Below are positions 42,654 to 53,450 of a stretch of 64,000 bases of DNA, piece after piece. Under the pieces are notes generated by a model. It was not told where the DNA came from and did not search any database. It saw nothing but the letters and a program-made list of their open reading frames with translations. The first letter of the stretch is position 1. Each line of letters opens with the position of its first letter. Source of the DNA: Psococerastis gibbosa. Its lineage: Eukaryota; Arthropoda; Insecta; Psocodea; Psocidae. The DNA lies in NCBI GenBank assembly GCA_963971405.1, contig OZ020485.1:10354001-10418000 (forward strand), read 5' to 3'. A program made the translations under genes and the position numbers.

Positions 42654-45600
42654 ATGCTTCCTCAATTTCTCACCCGAGACTTAGTTGCGATTGCTGTGAC
42701 AATAAACGGGACCCGAATGGTAATAGCATCTGCCTATTTTTCGCACTCTGAAGAGTCTCCGCCTTCAGAGGTCATCAGTCTGGTGCAGCACTGTAGAAAA
42801 GAAAATCTCCAAATATTAATAGGCTGTGATGCAAACTCACACAATACTGCATGGGGAAGTATTGATATAAACCAACGCGGTATAGATCTCATGGAATTCA
42901 TATGTGAGGAAAACTTGCTGGTACACAACCGAGGAGCTAAGCCTACCTTTTGCACTGCTGTGAGGAAGGAAGTGCTCGACATCACTATTAGTAGCCAAAG
43001 CCTTGGGAGACATGTCAAAGATTGGACTGTATCGGACAATGAGAGCCTCTCTGACCACAAACAAATCACCTATCACATTGAGGTGCAACCTTTTGTTACA
43101 GAGGAGAGCGGCCGAAATCGCCGAAAGACAAACTGGGTTGAATATCTAAATGCGCTGCAAAATCTCTTACCTGATTGTGTAAAGCAGTGTTCAGCAGTAG
43201 ATGATGTTGAAGATTACTGTCAACAAATAACGACAGCTATTGTAACGGCGTACAAGTCAAACTGCCCATGCATTGTAAAAAACATGAGAAACGGAACAAA
43301 ATGGTGGAATAGCGAGATAGAAAAGCTACGCCGAAAAACTCGCATGCTAAACAATAGGCTGCATAGAACCGGAAGTAAATTTGATGCACGAAACCTAAAG
43401 CAGGCCAGGGGTGAATACAAAAAGGCTATAAGACATTCAAAGAGGCGCACTTGGCGCAATTTCTGCGAAGAGATCTCAACGTTGCCTCAAATCACCCGTC
43501 TTCAAAAAGCTCTGTCAAAGGATAAAAGAGTTGTGAGTTGTCCCCTTACAACTACCAACGGCTGCTTTACAACAAACGATGAAGAAGCTCTGATGGAACT
43601 TATGAAGACACACTTCCCTGAGTGCATATTTGTACAAGATGACCCAGATCACTATGACGAATACGGACCTCTTCTCTCAGATAGTAAATTTGCCATTACG
43701 GAAGAAAAGATTTCACACGCTATAGGTTCGTTTTCTCCCTACAAAGCACCGGGAGTAGATGAGATTTTTCCCGCACTTCTTCAACAAGGCGCAAAATTAC
43801 TGACTCCCCATCTGACTGCCCTATTCACATCATGCCTACGACTAGGGTATATCCCCAAACTGTGGAGTCAAATCACAGTCGTCTTCATTCCTAAACCTGG
43901 CAAGGCAGACTACACGCAACCGAAAGCTTTCCGGCCTATAAGTCTTAGCTCATTCCTCTTAAAAACAATGGAGCGCATTGTAGACTGGGAATTAAGAGAT
44001 CGTCTGCAAGGGGATTGGGCACTACATGATGGACAACACGCTTTTAGGCCAGGAAGGTCTACAGAATCGGCCCTTCATCGCTTAGTATCATATATTGAAA
44101 ATGGACTGGAACATAAACAGTTTGTTCTTTGTAGTTTTCTGGACATAGAAGGGGCGTTCAACAACGTTACGTTCCAAGCGGTTGAAGACGCACTCAAGAG
44201 AAAAGGCGTGGATCCGCTTATTATTAGATGGATTGTAAGAATGCTGAAACAAAGAACAATTATCTCTCAAAGGGGCACCTACAAAGTGACTGCAAATGTC
44301 CGAAGGGGATGTCCACAAGGTGGGGTGTGCTCACCAATTGTCTGGTGTCTCGTTATAGACCTATTGCTCAGTATCTTAGGCGAACTGAGATATTTTGTGC
44401 AAGCATACTGTGATGATGTAGTGGTTGGAGTCACAGGAATAGATCAGACTGTTGTTTTCGACCTAATGAAACGAGCGCTACAAATAATCTCAAACTGGTG
44501 TCAAGACAAGGGACTTGGCATTAATCCGACCAAGACTGAAGTAGTTCTATTTTCCAGGAAGAGGAATCTTCCCGTGGCACCGGAACTGACCCTAAATGGG
44601 CTAGTGCTGACAGTTACAAATAGTGTGAAATACTTAGGAGTGCATATTGATAGCAAGCTTCTGTGGAACGTTCAATTACAAGCTGCCATAGCCAAGGCTA
44701 GAGCGATAATGTGGACTCTAAGAGGGTGCTTTAGCAACACATGGGGGCTCTCACCAAAAGTAATGAGGTGGCTCTACCTTGCAGTTATTCGACCAGTGCT
44801 CACATATGGATGTGTGGTGTGGTGGAAAAGAACACAGCTTAAAACATGTAGAGAACAGCTCAAGAAGCTTCAAAGATATATATGTATAGCAATAACGGGG
44901 GCTATACGTTCTACTCCTACTTCTGCACTTGAAATGTTGTTGGACTTGCCCCCTCTTCATCTTGTAGCTGAATACGAGGCAAAACTTGCGATAAAAAGAT
45001 TGCAATTGGCAAGAACAATTAGTCCCCAGCTAACGGCTGGCGGACATGCTACCTCTCTGGTGCAAGAACAAAAAGATGAATTACTGATGCCCTGTGACCG
45101 TATCCAGAAAGAGTGGGCGTTTGACTGCACAAGCTCTATGTATATTCCAGATCGGGCAGAATGGCTAGCTGCTACGACATGTGACGAAAACAACGTAGAT
45201 CTTACATGGTACACAGATGGTTCAAGGCAAAACAATCATGCTGGGTTGGGCGCGTACTGCCCAGAGTTTAATGTATCTATCACCAAGCCGCTAGGAAGAT
45301 TTAGCACAGTCTTCCAAGCTGAGGAGAAGGCAATATCAGAAGCAGTGTCGTGGTGCAATGAAAATGATATCAAAGATAGAAGTATCGTAGTATGTTCTGA
45401 TAGCCAGGCTGCAATCCGAGCAATTAGACATCCAATGGTGAGGTCCGCTATCGTGAAGGAGTGCAAGACTAACTGCAAAAAAGCCATGATCAGAAATACT
45501 GTATGCCTCAAGTGGGTCCCTGGACACTCAGGAATTCAAGGGAATGAAAAGGCGGACGAGCTTGCTCGAGAAGGATCTAGTAACAACCTACTCGGACCGG

Positions 45601-46037
45601 AACCCTGCCTTCCAATAGCCTGGGCAAACTTTAAGACTGTGTTTAACGAGGAGCTAAAAGCACGATTCCTAAAGGAATGGCGAAAGTCGGCTGGCCTAGC
45701 CCACTCCAAGTTATGTATTGCGAACCCCAGCAAGAAAAGTGCTTTAAAATTCATTTCCCGCGGAAGAAGCAGCACACGGATCATCTCGGCTTTACTTACA
45801 GGACACGGTCCTTTCCGGAACCATCTATCCAAGATGGGGGTACTCGTGGAATCAACGATGTGTCGGTACTGCGAGGAAGAAGAAGAGACAGGATGGCATA
45901 TTTTAGCGGAATGTCCGGCGATTTGGCGAGCAAGACTGAATAATTTTGAATTTTCCACTCTGGAGCCCAGGCAGCACACCGGGGCACTAAGCTTTGGGGC
46001 CATTGTGGACTTCTACAAGGAAATCGGACTGGCGTAG
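42654..46037 (+). CDS. LINE ORF2: endonuclease, reverse transcriptase, RNase H
   Basis: 1127 codons. Residues 1-145 are the rest of an APE-like endonuclease (Gly-Cys-Asp-Ala-Asn-Ser-His, later Ser-Asp-His). RT: 'YKAPGVDEIFPALL' at ~363, 'FRPISLSSFLLKTMERIV', 'HAFRPGRSTESALH', 'CSFLDIEGAFNNV', 'GCPQGGVCSPIVW' and catalytic 'AYCDDVVV' at ~583. RNase H from ~851: Thr-Asp-Gly-Ser, Ala-Glu-Glu, Ser-Asp-Ser, 'GHSGIQGNEKADELA', so all four catalytic acids are present. C-terminal Cys-x2-Cys-x7-His-x4-Cys at ~1069. The upstream reading frame stays open through KPSENPRAAILTEG, so the true protein began before this ATG, in ORF1's frame, and one extra A in AGAAAAACC would explain the break. Confidence 0.92.
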   Translation: MLPQFLTRDLVAIAVTINGTRMVIASAYFSHSEESPPSEVISLVQHCRKENLQILIGCDANSHNTAWGSIDINQRGIDLMEFICEENLLVHNRGAKPTFCTAVRKEVLDITISSQSLGRHVKDWTVSDNESLSDHKQITYHIEVQPFVTEESGRNRRKTNWVEYLNALQNLLPDCVKQCSAVDDVEDYCQQITTAIVTAYKSNCPCIVKNMRNGTKWWNSEIEKLRRKTRMLNNRLHRTGSKFDARNLKQARGEYKKAIRHSKRRTWRNFCEEISTLPQITRLQKALSKDKRVVSCPLTTTNGCFTTNDEEALMELMKTHFPECIFVQDDPDHYDEYGPLLSDSKFAITEEKISHAIGSFSPYKAPGVDEIFPALLQQGAKLLTPHLTALFTSCLRLGYIPKLWSQITVVFIPKPGKADYTQPKAFRPISLSSFLLKTMERIVDWELRDRLQGDWALHDGQHAFRPGRSTESALHRLVSYIENGLEHKQFVLCSFLDIEGAFNNVTFQAVEDALKRKGVDPLIIRWIVRMLKQRTIISQRGTYKVTANVRRGCPQGGVCSPIVWCLVIDLLLSILGELRYFVQAYCDDVVVGVTGIDQTVVFDLMKRALQIISNWCQDKGLGINPTKTEVVLFSRKRNLPVAPELTLNGLVLTVTNSVKYLGVHIDSKLLWNVQLQAAIAKARAIMWTLRGCFSNTWGLSPKVMRWLYLAVIRPVLTYGCVVWWKRTQLKTCREQLKKLQRYICIAITGAIRSTPTSALEMLLDLPPLHLVAEYEAKLAIKRLQLARTISPQLTAGGHATSLVQEQKDELLMPCDRIQKEWAFDCTSSMYIPDRAEWLAATTCDENNVDLTWYTDGSRQNNHAGLGAYCPEFNVSITKPLGRFSTVFQAEEKAISEAVSWCNENDIKDRSIVVCSDSQAAIRAIRHPMVRSAIVKECKTNCKKAMIRNTVCLKWVPGHSGIQGNEKADELAREGSSNNLLGPEPCLPIAWANFKTVFNEELKARFLKEWRKSAGLAHSKLCIANPSKKSALKFISRGRSSTRIISALLTGHGPFRNHLSKMGVLVESTMCRYCEEEEETGWHILAECPAIWRARLNNFEFSTLEPRQHTGALSFGAIVDFYKEIGLA

Positions 46038-46101
46038 GACAGTCAAGTCGGGGTCGCTCTATGGGCCCAAATATGAGGCCTAAGTCGTTATTAACCCGGC
46101 G
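46031..46101 (+). other. LINE 3' tail shared with a SINE
   Basis: 71 bp, from the ORF2 stop codon region to near the end of the 3' UTR, match 60571-60641 at 69 positions (differences at 46034 and 46099). Probably the region recognised by the LINE's own reverse transcriptase. Confidence 0.85.
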
Positions 46102-46118
46102 TACAACACTACTACTAC

Positions 46119-46131
46119 TATAAAAATCGAA
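46119..46131. repeat. Target-site duplication, right copy
   Basis: TATAAAAATCGAA, same as 41032-41044. Confidence 0.85.
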
Positions 46132-47690
46132 TAAACTCGGTGTTCCCATCCCGGGGCTGGAGACCGTTATCAATATGGCTGCTAGTGTAGCCTGCACAAG
46201 AGAAGTACGCAATTTGGTGGGGAAACCCAGTGATAAGTGTAGCCTGCACAAGCTAAGTACTATGTTTTTGACCGGGTCCAGGTATCCGTTCTGCTATGCT
46301 GCAATGTGTAAGACTTCGATATTTTTTGGATGCGTTGGTACTTATCTCAGATAGTTGGCTTATGGTTAACGGGTGCCCCGTAAGGCATATTATGGCTCCC
46401 GCCGCTCCAGTTAATGTATTTCTATGGGTGTTCCAAATATGCAAGATTCCGAATAAACAAAGTGTTCCAAGTGCCATCCTATCGTGGCCAGGTAGCATTT
46501 ATTTTATACTTTTTTCTATTGTTCCAGTATTTTCAAAATTGTATACGGATATTCGGCTTACACCTCTAGAATCCGCTTAACTATAATTGAACACTGAGCA
46601 GCCCAATATCAAGGGAATTCCACCGCCCGTTCACGCGCCTTTCATTTCAGTTATTAATGGGAATATTGAGATGGGGTAAAAAATATAATTACAAAATACA
46701 GTAGAACCTCGATTAACTGTCACCTTCGGGACCAGGGCATGGTCGGAACGCTAGAAAGGTCGGGTAATCAGAGGAGAGGGTTCAAAGTTTTATATGTACG
46801 TAATAATGCATGGGCCGACTGCAAAGGAAATTGTAGGGGGTCATAGGAGGTAATTCGGAATTTCCAGTGAAAACATGGGTCGAGTTGCTAATGTAATGAA
46901 AACTCTCTTGAAGCCAGTGAACCCACACCTTAAAATACACGGTTAATTAAATAATTGCCATAGACTTTTGACTATGATTCCGAGATAGTGACTATGACCC
47001 CACCTATCTCCCCCTGCAGTACGGCAATGTAATATAAATAAATAAATCAAATAAATAAATAGATATTTCTGTTATTTATACAATCAAGTAATCAACAAGT
47101 AATCGATAAGAAAGTATAAAGTAGAATCGTCAAAATATCGTCAAAATCAGGTAGTTCTGTCATTGTCATTGTGCTAGTGCCTCAGTGACAGTGATGAAAG
47201 CTTTCCCTAAGAGAATGCCTCTAAGCAATTTAGGGAAGTTAGCAGCATTTCTCGCCGCTCTCAGTTCAATAGGGAGTTTTCTAAGATGAAAGGTGAAACC
47301 ATGTAGTAGTAGTAGGCTATAGATGAAAATGAACCCTGTGAAACTTACAGTAATTAAATTTTATACCGGATCTCAATATTTTACATAATAATTGAAATAA
47401 TAGTATACCCAGCATTACAATACAATAAAGTTTATTTCCAAAAAAACACATTATTAGGTACTTTACTGCTTAATTAGTATAATATGTTGCAGGGGCAGGG
47501 CTCATGCCCCTGTGAAGCTTACAATTGGTTTTTAAAGTTAATGCATACAAAAATTAAATTAATGTCTCCGATTGACCTGCCCAGCCACCTCTGTAGATAA
47601 GTACCCGCGTTGAGCTACGACACGCCTCCATCGCATGTAACTTAATGTAAAACAAAGGTAAGTAAGTATAGGAGTAAACAATTTTAAGTA
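46132..47690. other. Unassigned; short internal duplication at ~46188-46262
   Basis: GTGTAGCCTGCACAAG occurs twice (46187 and 46237). Overlapping 81- and 94-codon frames on opposite strands (46253-46580) have no recognisable motif. AATACAATAAAGTTTATTTCC at ~47426 resembles a retroposon terminus. Otherwise nothing seen. Confidence 0.45.
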
Positions 47691-47733
47691 TAAGGCGGGG
47701 TTTCCACATACGTCAATGGTAAATGGTAAATGT

Positions 47734-48086
47734 ACTTACTTACTTACTAGCCAACGCCCACCCTTGGCATCTGAGCCATTTGGTGACGCGCTGACCAGTA
47801 TAGACGAGCTATCCCCGCGAAGTCGTCCTCATCATCCTCTATTGCGTCGTCAGTTAGGGCTGGGCAGTTAGGAAGGTGCGCAGCAGTCATTGGGGCGTAG
47901 TCGCACATAGGGCACGCATCGGACTCTAGGACCCCAATGCGGTGCAGGTGAGATGCCAGGTAGTCATGTCCGGTGGTTGTTCTGAATGCTGCGACGCTCA
48001 CGGCTCTAGGTAGGTGTTTTGGAATGGGCGAGTCGACGAGAGTTGCCCAGCTTTTTCCATGGCTGCTTCTTTGGAGGCAAATTGGA
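47734..48086 (-). mobile_element. 5'-truncated LINE-F insertion with 16-bp target duplication
   Basis: 353 bp on the minus strand, flanked by GGTAAATGGTAAATGT at 47718-47733 and 48087-48102. It encodes the ORF2 C-terminus and ends directly after the stop codon in a (TAAG)n tail (AGTAAGTAAGTAAGT), with essentially no 3' UTR. Confidence 0.85.
47747..48001 (-). pseudogene. LINE-F ORF2 C-terminus
   Basis: 84 open codons (the frame continues upstream to the truncation). 'FRTTTGHDYLASHLHRIGVL' then 'CPMCDYAPMTAAHLPNCPAL' form the C-terminal Thr-Gly-His and Cys-x2-Cys...His...Cys motif of I/Jockey-type ORF2. It ends with Pro-Arg-Val-Gly-Val-Gly. Not functional alone. Confidence 0.85.
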
Positions 48087-48300
48087 GGTAAATGGTAAAT
48101 GTGGTATTGACGTTTTAGCAGACATTAAAGACATACTAAAAATGTCTGCTACCACGTCAAAACCATATTTACCATTGACCATTGACGTATGTGGAAACCC
48201 CCCTAAGTGAGATTACTTCACAAAATTTGTAAGCTACTTTAAATGTGATAGTATTGTCTTGGCATCTTTTGAATACGGTGTTTCCTTAATTTTTTTTTAA

Positions 48301-48691
48301 GGCGGGGATTCCACCGACCGGCTAGGGCTAAATACAAAAACGGTGACGTGGTAGCAGACATTCAAGACTTAGGCGGGGTTTCCACCGACCTCGCATTGCA
48401 GAATGCAAATGGCATTGGCGGAAATGTTTGTTTTACTCTATGCCATAGTTAAAATTGATCAATGATCATACAGTAAAATCACAAACAAACAACTAAAATT
48501 TAAAAATGCCGTCATGGGATATGTTAAGTACAAACATTTTAAAAGATTTCTATAAAAAGAAAAATTCTAATTTCCGTCAATGTCATTTGCATTCTGCAAC
48601 GTGAGGTCGGTGGAAACCCCGCCTAAGTGAATGTCTGCTACCACGTCACCGTTTTTGTATTTAGCCCTAGCCGGTCGGTGGAATCGGCGCC
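48301..48691. mobile_element. Nested composite hairpin MITE, copy 2
   Basis: Outer ends GGCGGGGATTCCACCGACC and GGTCGGTGGAATCGGCGCC, flanked by TAA on both sides (48298-48300, 48692-48694). Inner MITE 48372-48623 occupies the centre between CATTCAAGACTTA and TAAGTGAATG (the right side has lost CTTG relative to copies 1 and 3). Confidence 0.85.
48372..48623. mobile_element. Inner MITE of composite, copy 2
   Basis: GGCGGGGTTTCCACCGACC to GGTCGGTGGAAACCCCGCC, perfect 19-bp ends. The interior has GTTAAAATTGATCAATGATC and a leader plus ATG equivalent to copy 1, but the start reads ATGCCGTC, removing the GCG codon. Confidence 0.8.
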
Positions 48692-49998
48692 TAATACCAA
48701 CGAGTGCCGTTTTAGTTTATGTACAGTTTTTACGTACCTTGGAAGTCAGTTATAGTGCGTTAGTCCTACTCACTTGGCCCGTCTTTGTACCGTATGTACT
48801 GTAGGTCAGACTCGTGAGGGATTGTTGTAGTGGCTGTGATTCTAGTGACACAATAATGCTGAATTTGAGGCACAAAAAAGTCGATATTTATTTATTGTTT
48901 TTTACCTATAGCCTTTTAAGATAAATAATTGCTTCTAGTATTGAAACTGTTTAACTCCAGGTACTTCTGGTAATTTGTGAAGCTCTTGGCTTAGGAAAGT
49001 ATTCTCTTTTTGTATATAATCTTCAGTATTTATCTTTGGGTACGGTAACAATTAATTACTCTTTCAATCACATGTTGACTTACTCCTCCCCATGTTTCAT
49101 AATTTAACTTTACTTTCCCAGAAAATATACATTAGCCTGCTTGCACTACACTTGGCTTATGTGGCCCTCACCATGGCCTAGGACTTTGCCAAATTTACTA
49201 GCATACTACGACTATACTTGGAAACAAGTATAGTACGAAATCACGTATAAAGAATATTAGCAAAGGACTCCTGTTTTGAGTTCCTAACTGCATATTTGCA
49301 CGGAGTATTTTTTTACACATTGGATAAACTTTCCTAGAATATTCATAAACTAGTTTATAAAGAAGATCAGCAACTTGAACTCGTGAAACATCATTTACAG
49401 GAGCAGTTTAATAATTTGCACTTGTTTTAGCAACTTCATAAACTTCCAGGTAAGTTGATTCCCATGAAATCAAAATTTTGACTCGAGTGCATATCAATCG
49501 GAAATTACTTGAGCATGGTTTATTAAAATTTCAAGAGCAAAATCTGAGCAGAACATCTTCATCTAATGAGTAAGGAAGTTATTACATGAATAGTAAATTA
49601 TGTTTTACAAGTTTTATGTGTCATGTCGATTTATGTAATGAACATGATGGGATACTGAAGGTGAAAATACCAAAGTAGATGTTGCCATAACTGCTCGTTT
49701 CTAGTATAATTCCGACTCGTTCCTGCACTTGATTAAGTCATGCTTACGCCTGTTTCATTGTGTCAATGCTAAATAAAGAATCAGTAAAGTGAACATGTAG
49801 ATGCTTTCCTATTTATGACTTATTATACGTACAGAGATTGATAATATATGTAGGCTAGTTCCATGGCAAACAATTGCCCTATGGTTATATTTCGGTTGAC
49901 TTTCCCATTTGGAAATGACTGTATTTTAGGCAATGACCCTGAATACACACTCTAAAATATTTATTTTGATCAATAAAATTTTTTGAATATTTATGTAA
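48692..49998. other. Mostly unassigned; Rep-D end at ~49718-49765
   Basis: CACTTGATTAAGTCATGC and CGCCTGTTTCATTGTGTCAA at 49727-49763 are the Rep-D left end. Nothing else recognised. Confidence 0.45.
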
Positions 49999-50412
49999 GC
50001 TGGCTATTCCACTTCTCAATATTTCGTCAATAATTATTGATGAGATTTTGGTTTTACTCATTGTCCATTTTAACTTCCGCAAGTTAAAATTGATCAATGT
50101 TCATAGAATAAAATCACGCTGTGCAAACATTAACAAACTAAAATTAAACAATGGCGTCGGCTGGATATGATAAATATTCGTAATTAGTTCCATGAGAACA
50201 AACTAATTATTTCATAATCAAAATTATAAAATTTCTTGCAGATTATATAATTAAAAGAAAGACGGCGGGTAAACTTACAAAATTGACAAAAAAATGAAAA
50301 CAAAAATGGTCAGTTATTGAAGACAAGTGGAATGAGGTGTAAAACTATAAATGATATTTCTGTCAATGACATTATCAAAATTGAAGAAAAATTGACAAGT
50401 GGAATTATAGCC
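49999..50412. mobile_element. MITE related to the inner unit, diverged
   Basis: Ends GCTGGCTATTCCACTTCTCA and GACAAGTGGAATTATAGCC with flanks TAA/TTA. The interior keeps TTAAAATTGATCAATGTTCA, AACAAACTAAAATTAAACA and ATGGCGTC at 50153, so the ORF-start relic is present in this older member as well. Confidence 0.7.
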
Positions 50413-51149
50413 TTAAAGCATACGATTTTTTTCTGAATTTAAGTATCACACGTTCCTATTTTTGTTTGACCCATATTTATTGGATCTAATATTGGAACAA
50501 TATTCGAGTGTTTTAAAATAATATTATGTAATGATTACAACATATTATAGTCAATCATCAATGATGTAGTGTGTGAACCAGGGCATTCCAATAAACATAC
50601 AGAGCCATGCATAGGAGTAAAGAGACAGAATGAACGGCACTCGGAGTAAAGTGCAAGATAAATACGCAAGTTATGGCGGGAAATTATGAAGAAAATCGCC
50701 CGCTAATGTATAACAGTCTACCCGCACTTGGAGCTTTCCCCAACTCTTAAAAACTACATCTCACTGCACATTTTCTATTCTTCACCATTGTTTTCTTACG
50801 CTTCCGCACTAAATTTATCTAATATTAATCCTGAAACATTTAACTTATATCTTCTTTTAAATGGGGCAATAATAATTTCAACTACATTGCCCTCTGCTGA
50901 TACGAATTAAGATAAACGAGTGATCGATGTTCTTTCAAAGTTTCTTATTATTCGAAAAACAATGTGGCCTGCAGGAGTTGCTGGGAAATTTCGAAATTCT
51001 TCCACTCCTTGCTGGACTTTATTATTTATTAATATTTAGTGAGTTGAGCTGAGACTGTAGGTCTTGGGGCCCTTTGAACAGCAGAATTATTGGGATCACA
51101 TCCCAATCATTTATACCATGACTATTGCCAATTAATCAATTGTTGAAAA
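50413..51149. other. Unassigned non-coding sequence
   Basis: Nothing recognised. Confidence 0.4.
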
Positions 51150-51420
51150 ATAGCAGCTTAACCTTGTTAGCAAGATCATTAGATCGACCTGGTCGAAGTA
51201 GGCGTCGAAGTAGGCAGCCCCAAAACAGTCCAACTACGCCCGCCATAGGGTGGACAGTGGCCAACCACGTATTCCGCGGTTTCCTTGGACTCATTGCAGT
51301 GCCGGCAGACGCTTGTACTTACATGACCCAGCTTGGCCTTGTGGGCTGTGAACAGACCATGACCGTAACCAGGGCAGCGGTCGTTCGAGCCTTCTCTCAA
51401 CTGAAATTCAGTCCATGTAA
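51150..51420 (-). pseudogene. LINE ORF2 C-terminal fragment
   Basis: 73 open codons on the minus strand including 'GHGLFTAHKAKLGHVSTSVC' then 'RHCNESKETAEYVVGHCP' (Cys-x2-Cys...Cys-Pro; the usual His is Tyr-Val-Val here). Different from LINE-F and from the 41-kb LINE. The element may extend upstream to ~51700, but the frame is not readable. Confidence 0.65.
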
Positions 51421-51714
51421 CCCACGTCCATTCTCAGGGGGAGATGACCCATTTATTATTATAATTAGCTTGCTGTCTTACTTAACGTGTCCGGGCCTAT
51501 GACGCTTTCCAAAATGTTGCAGCCTGAATGGCCTTGTCATTAGCTTCGAAAACCTAGGTGTGGGACACAGCTTCTACAAGATTCGGGCAGACAAGAAGCC
51601 AAGAAGGTGGTTGTCAACTTGCATATGCCAACATTCACAGATCTGGTCCTATGCCAGCCGCCAACTATACAGGTTCGCTCGGCATCGTGTGATCCCCATT
51701 CTTAGGTGCCATTC

Positions 51715-52091
51715 CATTGACCGGCTAGGGCTATTTCCAAAAACGGTGACGTGGTAGCAGACATTCAAGACTTAGGTGGCGTATCCACCGACCTCACATT
51801 GCAGAATTGACGGAAATGTTTATTTTCCTCTATCTATGCCATAGTTAAAATTGATCAATGATCATACAATAAAATCACAAACAAACAAACTAAAATTAAA
51901 AAATGGCGTCATGGAATATGTTAAGTACAAACATTTTAATAGATTTCTATAAAAAGAAAAATTCTAATTTCCGTCAATGTCATTTGCACTCTGCAATGTG
52001 AGATCGGTGGAAACGCAACCTAAGTCTTGAATGTCTGCTACCACGGCACTGTTATTGGAAATAGCCCTAGCCGGTCAATGGAATGGGCGCC
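51715..52091. mobile_element. Nested composite hairpin MITE, copy 3
   Basis: Outer ends GGTGCCATTCCATTGACCGG and CCGGTCAATGGAATGGGCGCC-type, flanked by TTA on both sides (51712-51714, 52092-52094). Inner MITE 51775-52020 sits between ATTCAAGACTTA and TAAGTCTTGAAT, so the outer dyad is preserved exactly. Confidence 0.85.
51775..52020. mobile_element. Inner MITE of composite, copy 3
   Basis: GGTGGCGTATCCACCGACC to GGTCGGTGG-like right end (GATCGGTGGAAACGCAACC). The interior has TTAAAATTGATCAATGATCA and ATGGCGTCATGGAATATG, preserving the MASW start. The ends are more diverged than in copy 2. Confidence 0.75.
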
Positions 52092-52094
52092 TTA

Positions 52095-52949
52095 GCCTAT
52101 TGAGAATCCGCCAGGTAGGGTAGTTGGGCTCCAGGAACAATTTCTTCCCTGATGATTCAAATGTTTCGTCTATCGATGCCGTTGGGGCTGGCTGTTCCGC
52201 CCACAATGTAGTACTTATCTTGGCCGCAGCCAATAGAGAATTAAATCAATCTAATAGTAGCAGTAATAGGAAGAAGAAATTAAATAATTTCATAAACAAT
52301 ATACCATTCATTGTTTATAAAATATGTTGAAATTTGCACCTTAAAAACCAACCATTTTGCACTTATAAATACATTCTTGAAATTTTCTTCCGTGGGTGAC
52401 CCCCGGACCCATCTGCTCGTGAAAATAAGTTCATGGTCTTCCAGTTTGCGCCCCCAACAAAATTCCTGCATAAATACGATAAATATTATTGTGACAAGGG
52501 CACACCGTCAAAATCTCCCCATCCGAATGCTCTATGAACTGCAAAATTCATGTAATCAGCTAGGAATGAGGCACTTTGAATAGTTGCTACCCATTTGTCG
52601 TTAATAATGCATTCCGCAACTTATCTTGTAGAGAGTCTTGGCAAGAAATAGGTGAGGTATAAAATTGAAGTTCTTGACAAATAGCTCAACATTGGTTGGA
52701 GACGTGCAGGGAATCTCTCAAACCTGAATTTTTCGAGCAACCTCTTGCTGAGTCTTGCTAGTCAATTTGTTCTCCTACTCCTTCGACACCTTAACAGAGA
52801 GATAGTTGTTTTTATCGAATCATCATGATTTGCTGTGTTACTTTTGGTGCCCTATAATGTAGATGAAAAGATAAATTATAACGATGATATGTGTGAAAAA
52901 ATAATAATACCACGGCTTCCAAAATATCAGAGAAAGGAAGAACGGAGTA
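52095..52949. other. Unassigned non-coding sequence
   Basis: A 90-codon frame (52311-52583) without motif; no repeat matched. Confidence 0.4.
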
Positions 52950-53170
52950 TAAATAAATAAAAAAATCTTGACTTTTTGTTGTTCTATTACTAAGCCAATC
53001 TAGCGGAGTTAGGGCTATAAAGCCCTCTCTTACACTCAACTAGGATGACCCGGAACCACCTGCTTTACATGACCTCCGAAGCATGACCAGAAAATGTAGC
53101 CAGTGTGGGACTCGAACCAACAACCTTTCGGGTGAAAGTCGGAGTATGTACCACTACTCTACAGGTCCTG
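52950..53170 (-). mobile_element. SINE-B, full-length copy
   Basis: The minus strand runs CAGGACCTGTAGAGTAGTGG (A box), GGTTCGAGTCCCAC-equivalent B box, TTTTCTGGTCATGCTTCGGA, CCTAGTTGAGTGTAAGAGAG, CCCTAACTCCGCTAGATTGG, CTTAGTAATAGAACAACAAA and an AAATAAATAAA-type tail. A tRNA-like head plus unrelated body and A/T-rich tail is standard tRNA-SINE architecture. About 220 bp. Confidence 0.8.
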
Positions 53171-53245
53171 ATTCGGGGTTCCACCCATTTTTTCATGTCT
53201 TTTTTTGTCCAATTCTCCTGCCTGTAGAGGCTATCTACAAATATA

Positions 53246-53450
53246 CTGTAGTAATATAAGGTTAGCCTATAAAACAATGACATGATACTAACTTTGGTTG
53301 GACAGGCAACTTTCTCGTTACATCCGAAATTAGAGGAAATTATAAAAAAACTAGACCTGGCGGGATTCGAACCCGTGAAGACGCCCCGGATAGGCGTAGT
53401 ACGTGGGTTCGAATCCCGCCAAGTCCACTTTTTTTCATATCGTCGAATTT
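53246..53450. mobile_element. SINE-A derived tRNA palindrome, second example
   Basis: Left arm 53354-53376 (GACCTGGCGGGATTCGAACC) and right arm 53401-53426 (GGTTCGAATCCCGCCAAGTC) are inverted. Between them lies GACGCCCCGGATAGGCGTAG, the anticodon arm. Only one acceptor half is present on each side. The left flank (ACTTTGGTTGGACAGGCAAC, TCCGAAATTAGAGG) matches 27700-27775. Confidence 0.7.

Larger units (their letters stand above)
41045..46118 (+). mobile_element. Near-full-length LINE, I/R1/LOA group with RNase H
   Basis: 5074 bp between two identical 13-bp target duplications. Order: ~160 bp 5' UTR, gag-like ORF1, ORF2 with endonuclease, reverse transcriptase and RNase H, ~80 bp 3' UTR ending in an ACT-repeat tail (46107-46118). 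RNase H together with an APE-type endonuclease and a C-terminal Cys/His motif places it in the I/R1/LOA group; LOA is my best guess. Two defects are visible: an ORF1/ORF2 junction deletion and a one-base frame change near 42600. The exact duplication and large open ORF2 mark it as recent. Confidence 0.85.
47694..48203. mobile_element. Hairpin MITE split by a LINE insertion
   Basis: Ends GGCGGGGTTTCCACATACG and CGTATGTGGAAACCCCCC, flanked by TAA on both sides (47691-47693, 48204-48206), the 3-bp TWA duplication of PIF/Harbinger. The right half holds ATTGACGTTTTAGCAGACAT and ATGTCTGCTACCACGTCA arms. The LINE-F piece at 47734-48086 interrupts the left arm. Without it the hairpin would be ~140 bp. 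Confidence 0.85.

Noticed and set aside
45536-46251. Two ~150-codon minus-strand frames
   Set aside because: Antisense shadows of LINE ORF2 and its 3' end.
46253-46580. Overlapping 81/94-codon frames on opposite strands
   Set aside because: Hydrophobic but without a family signature; likely chance.
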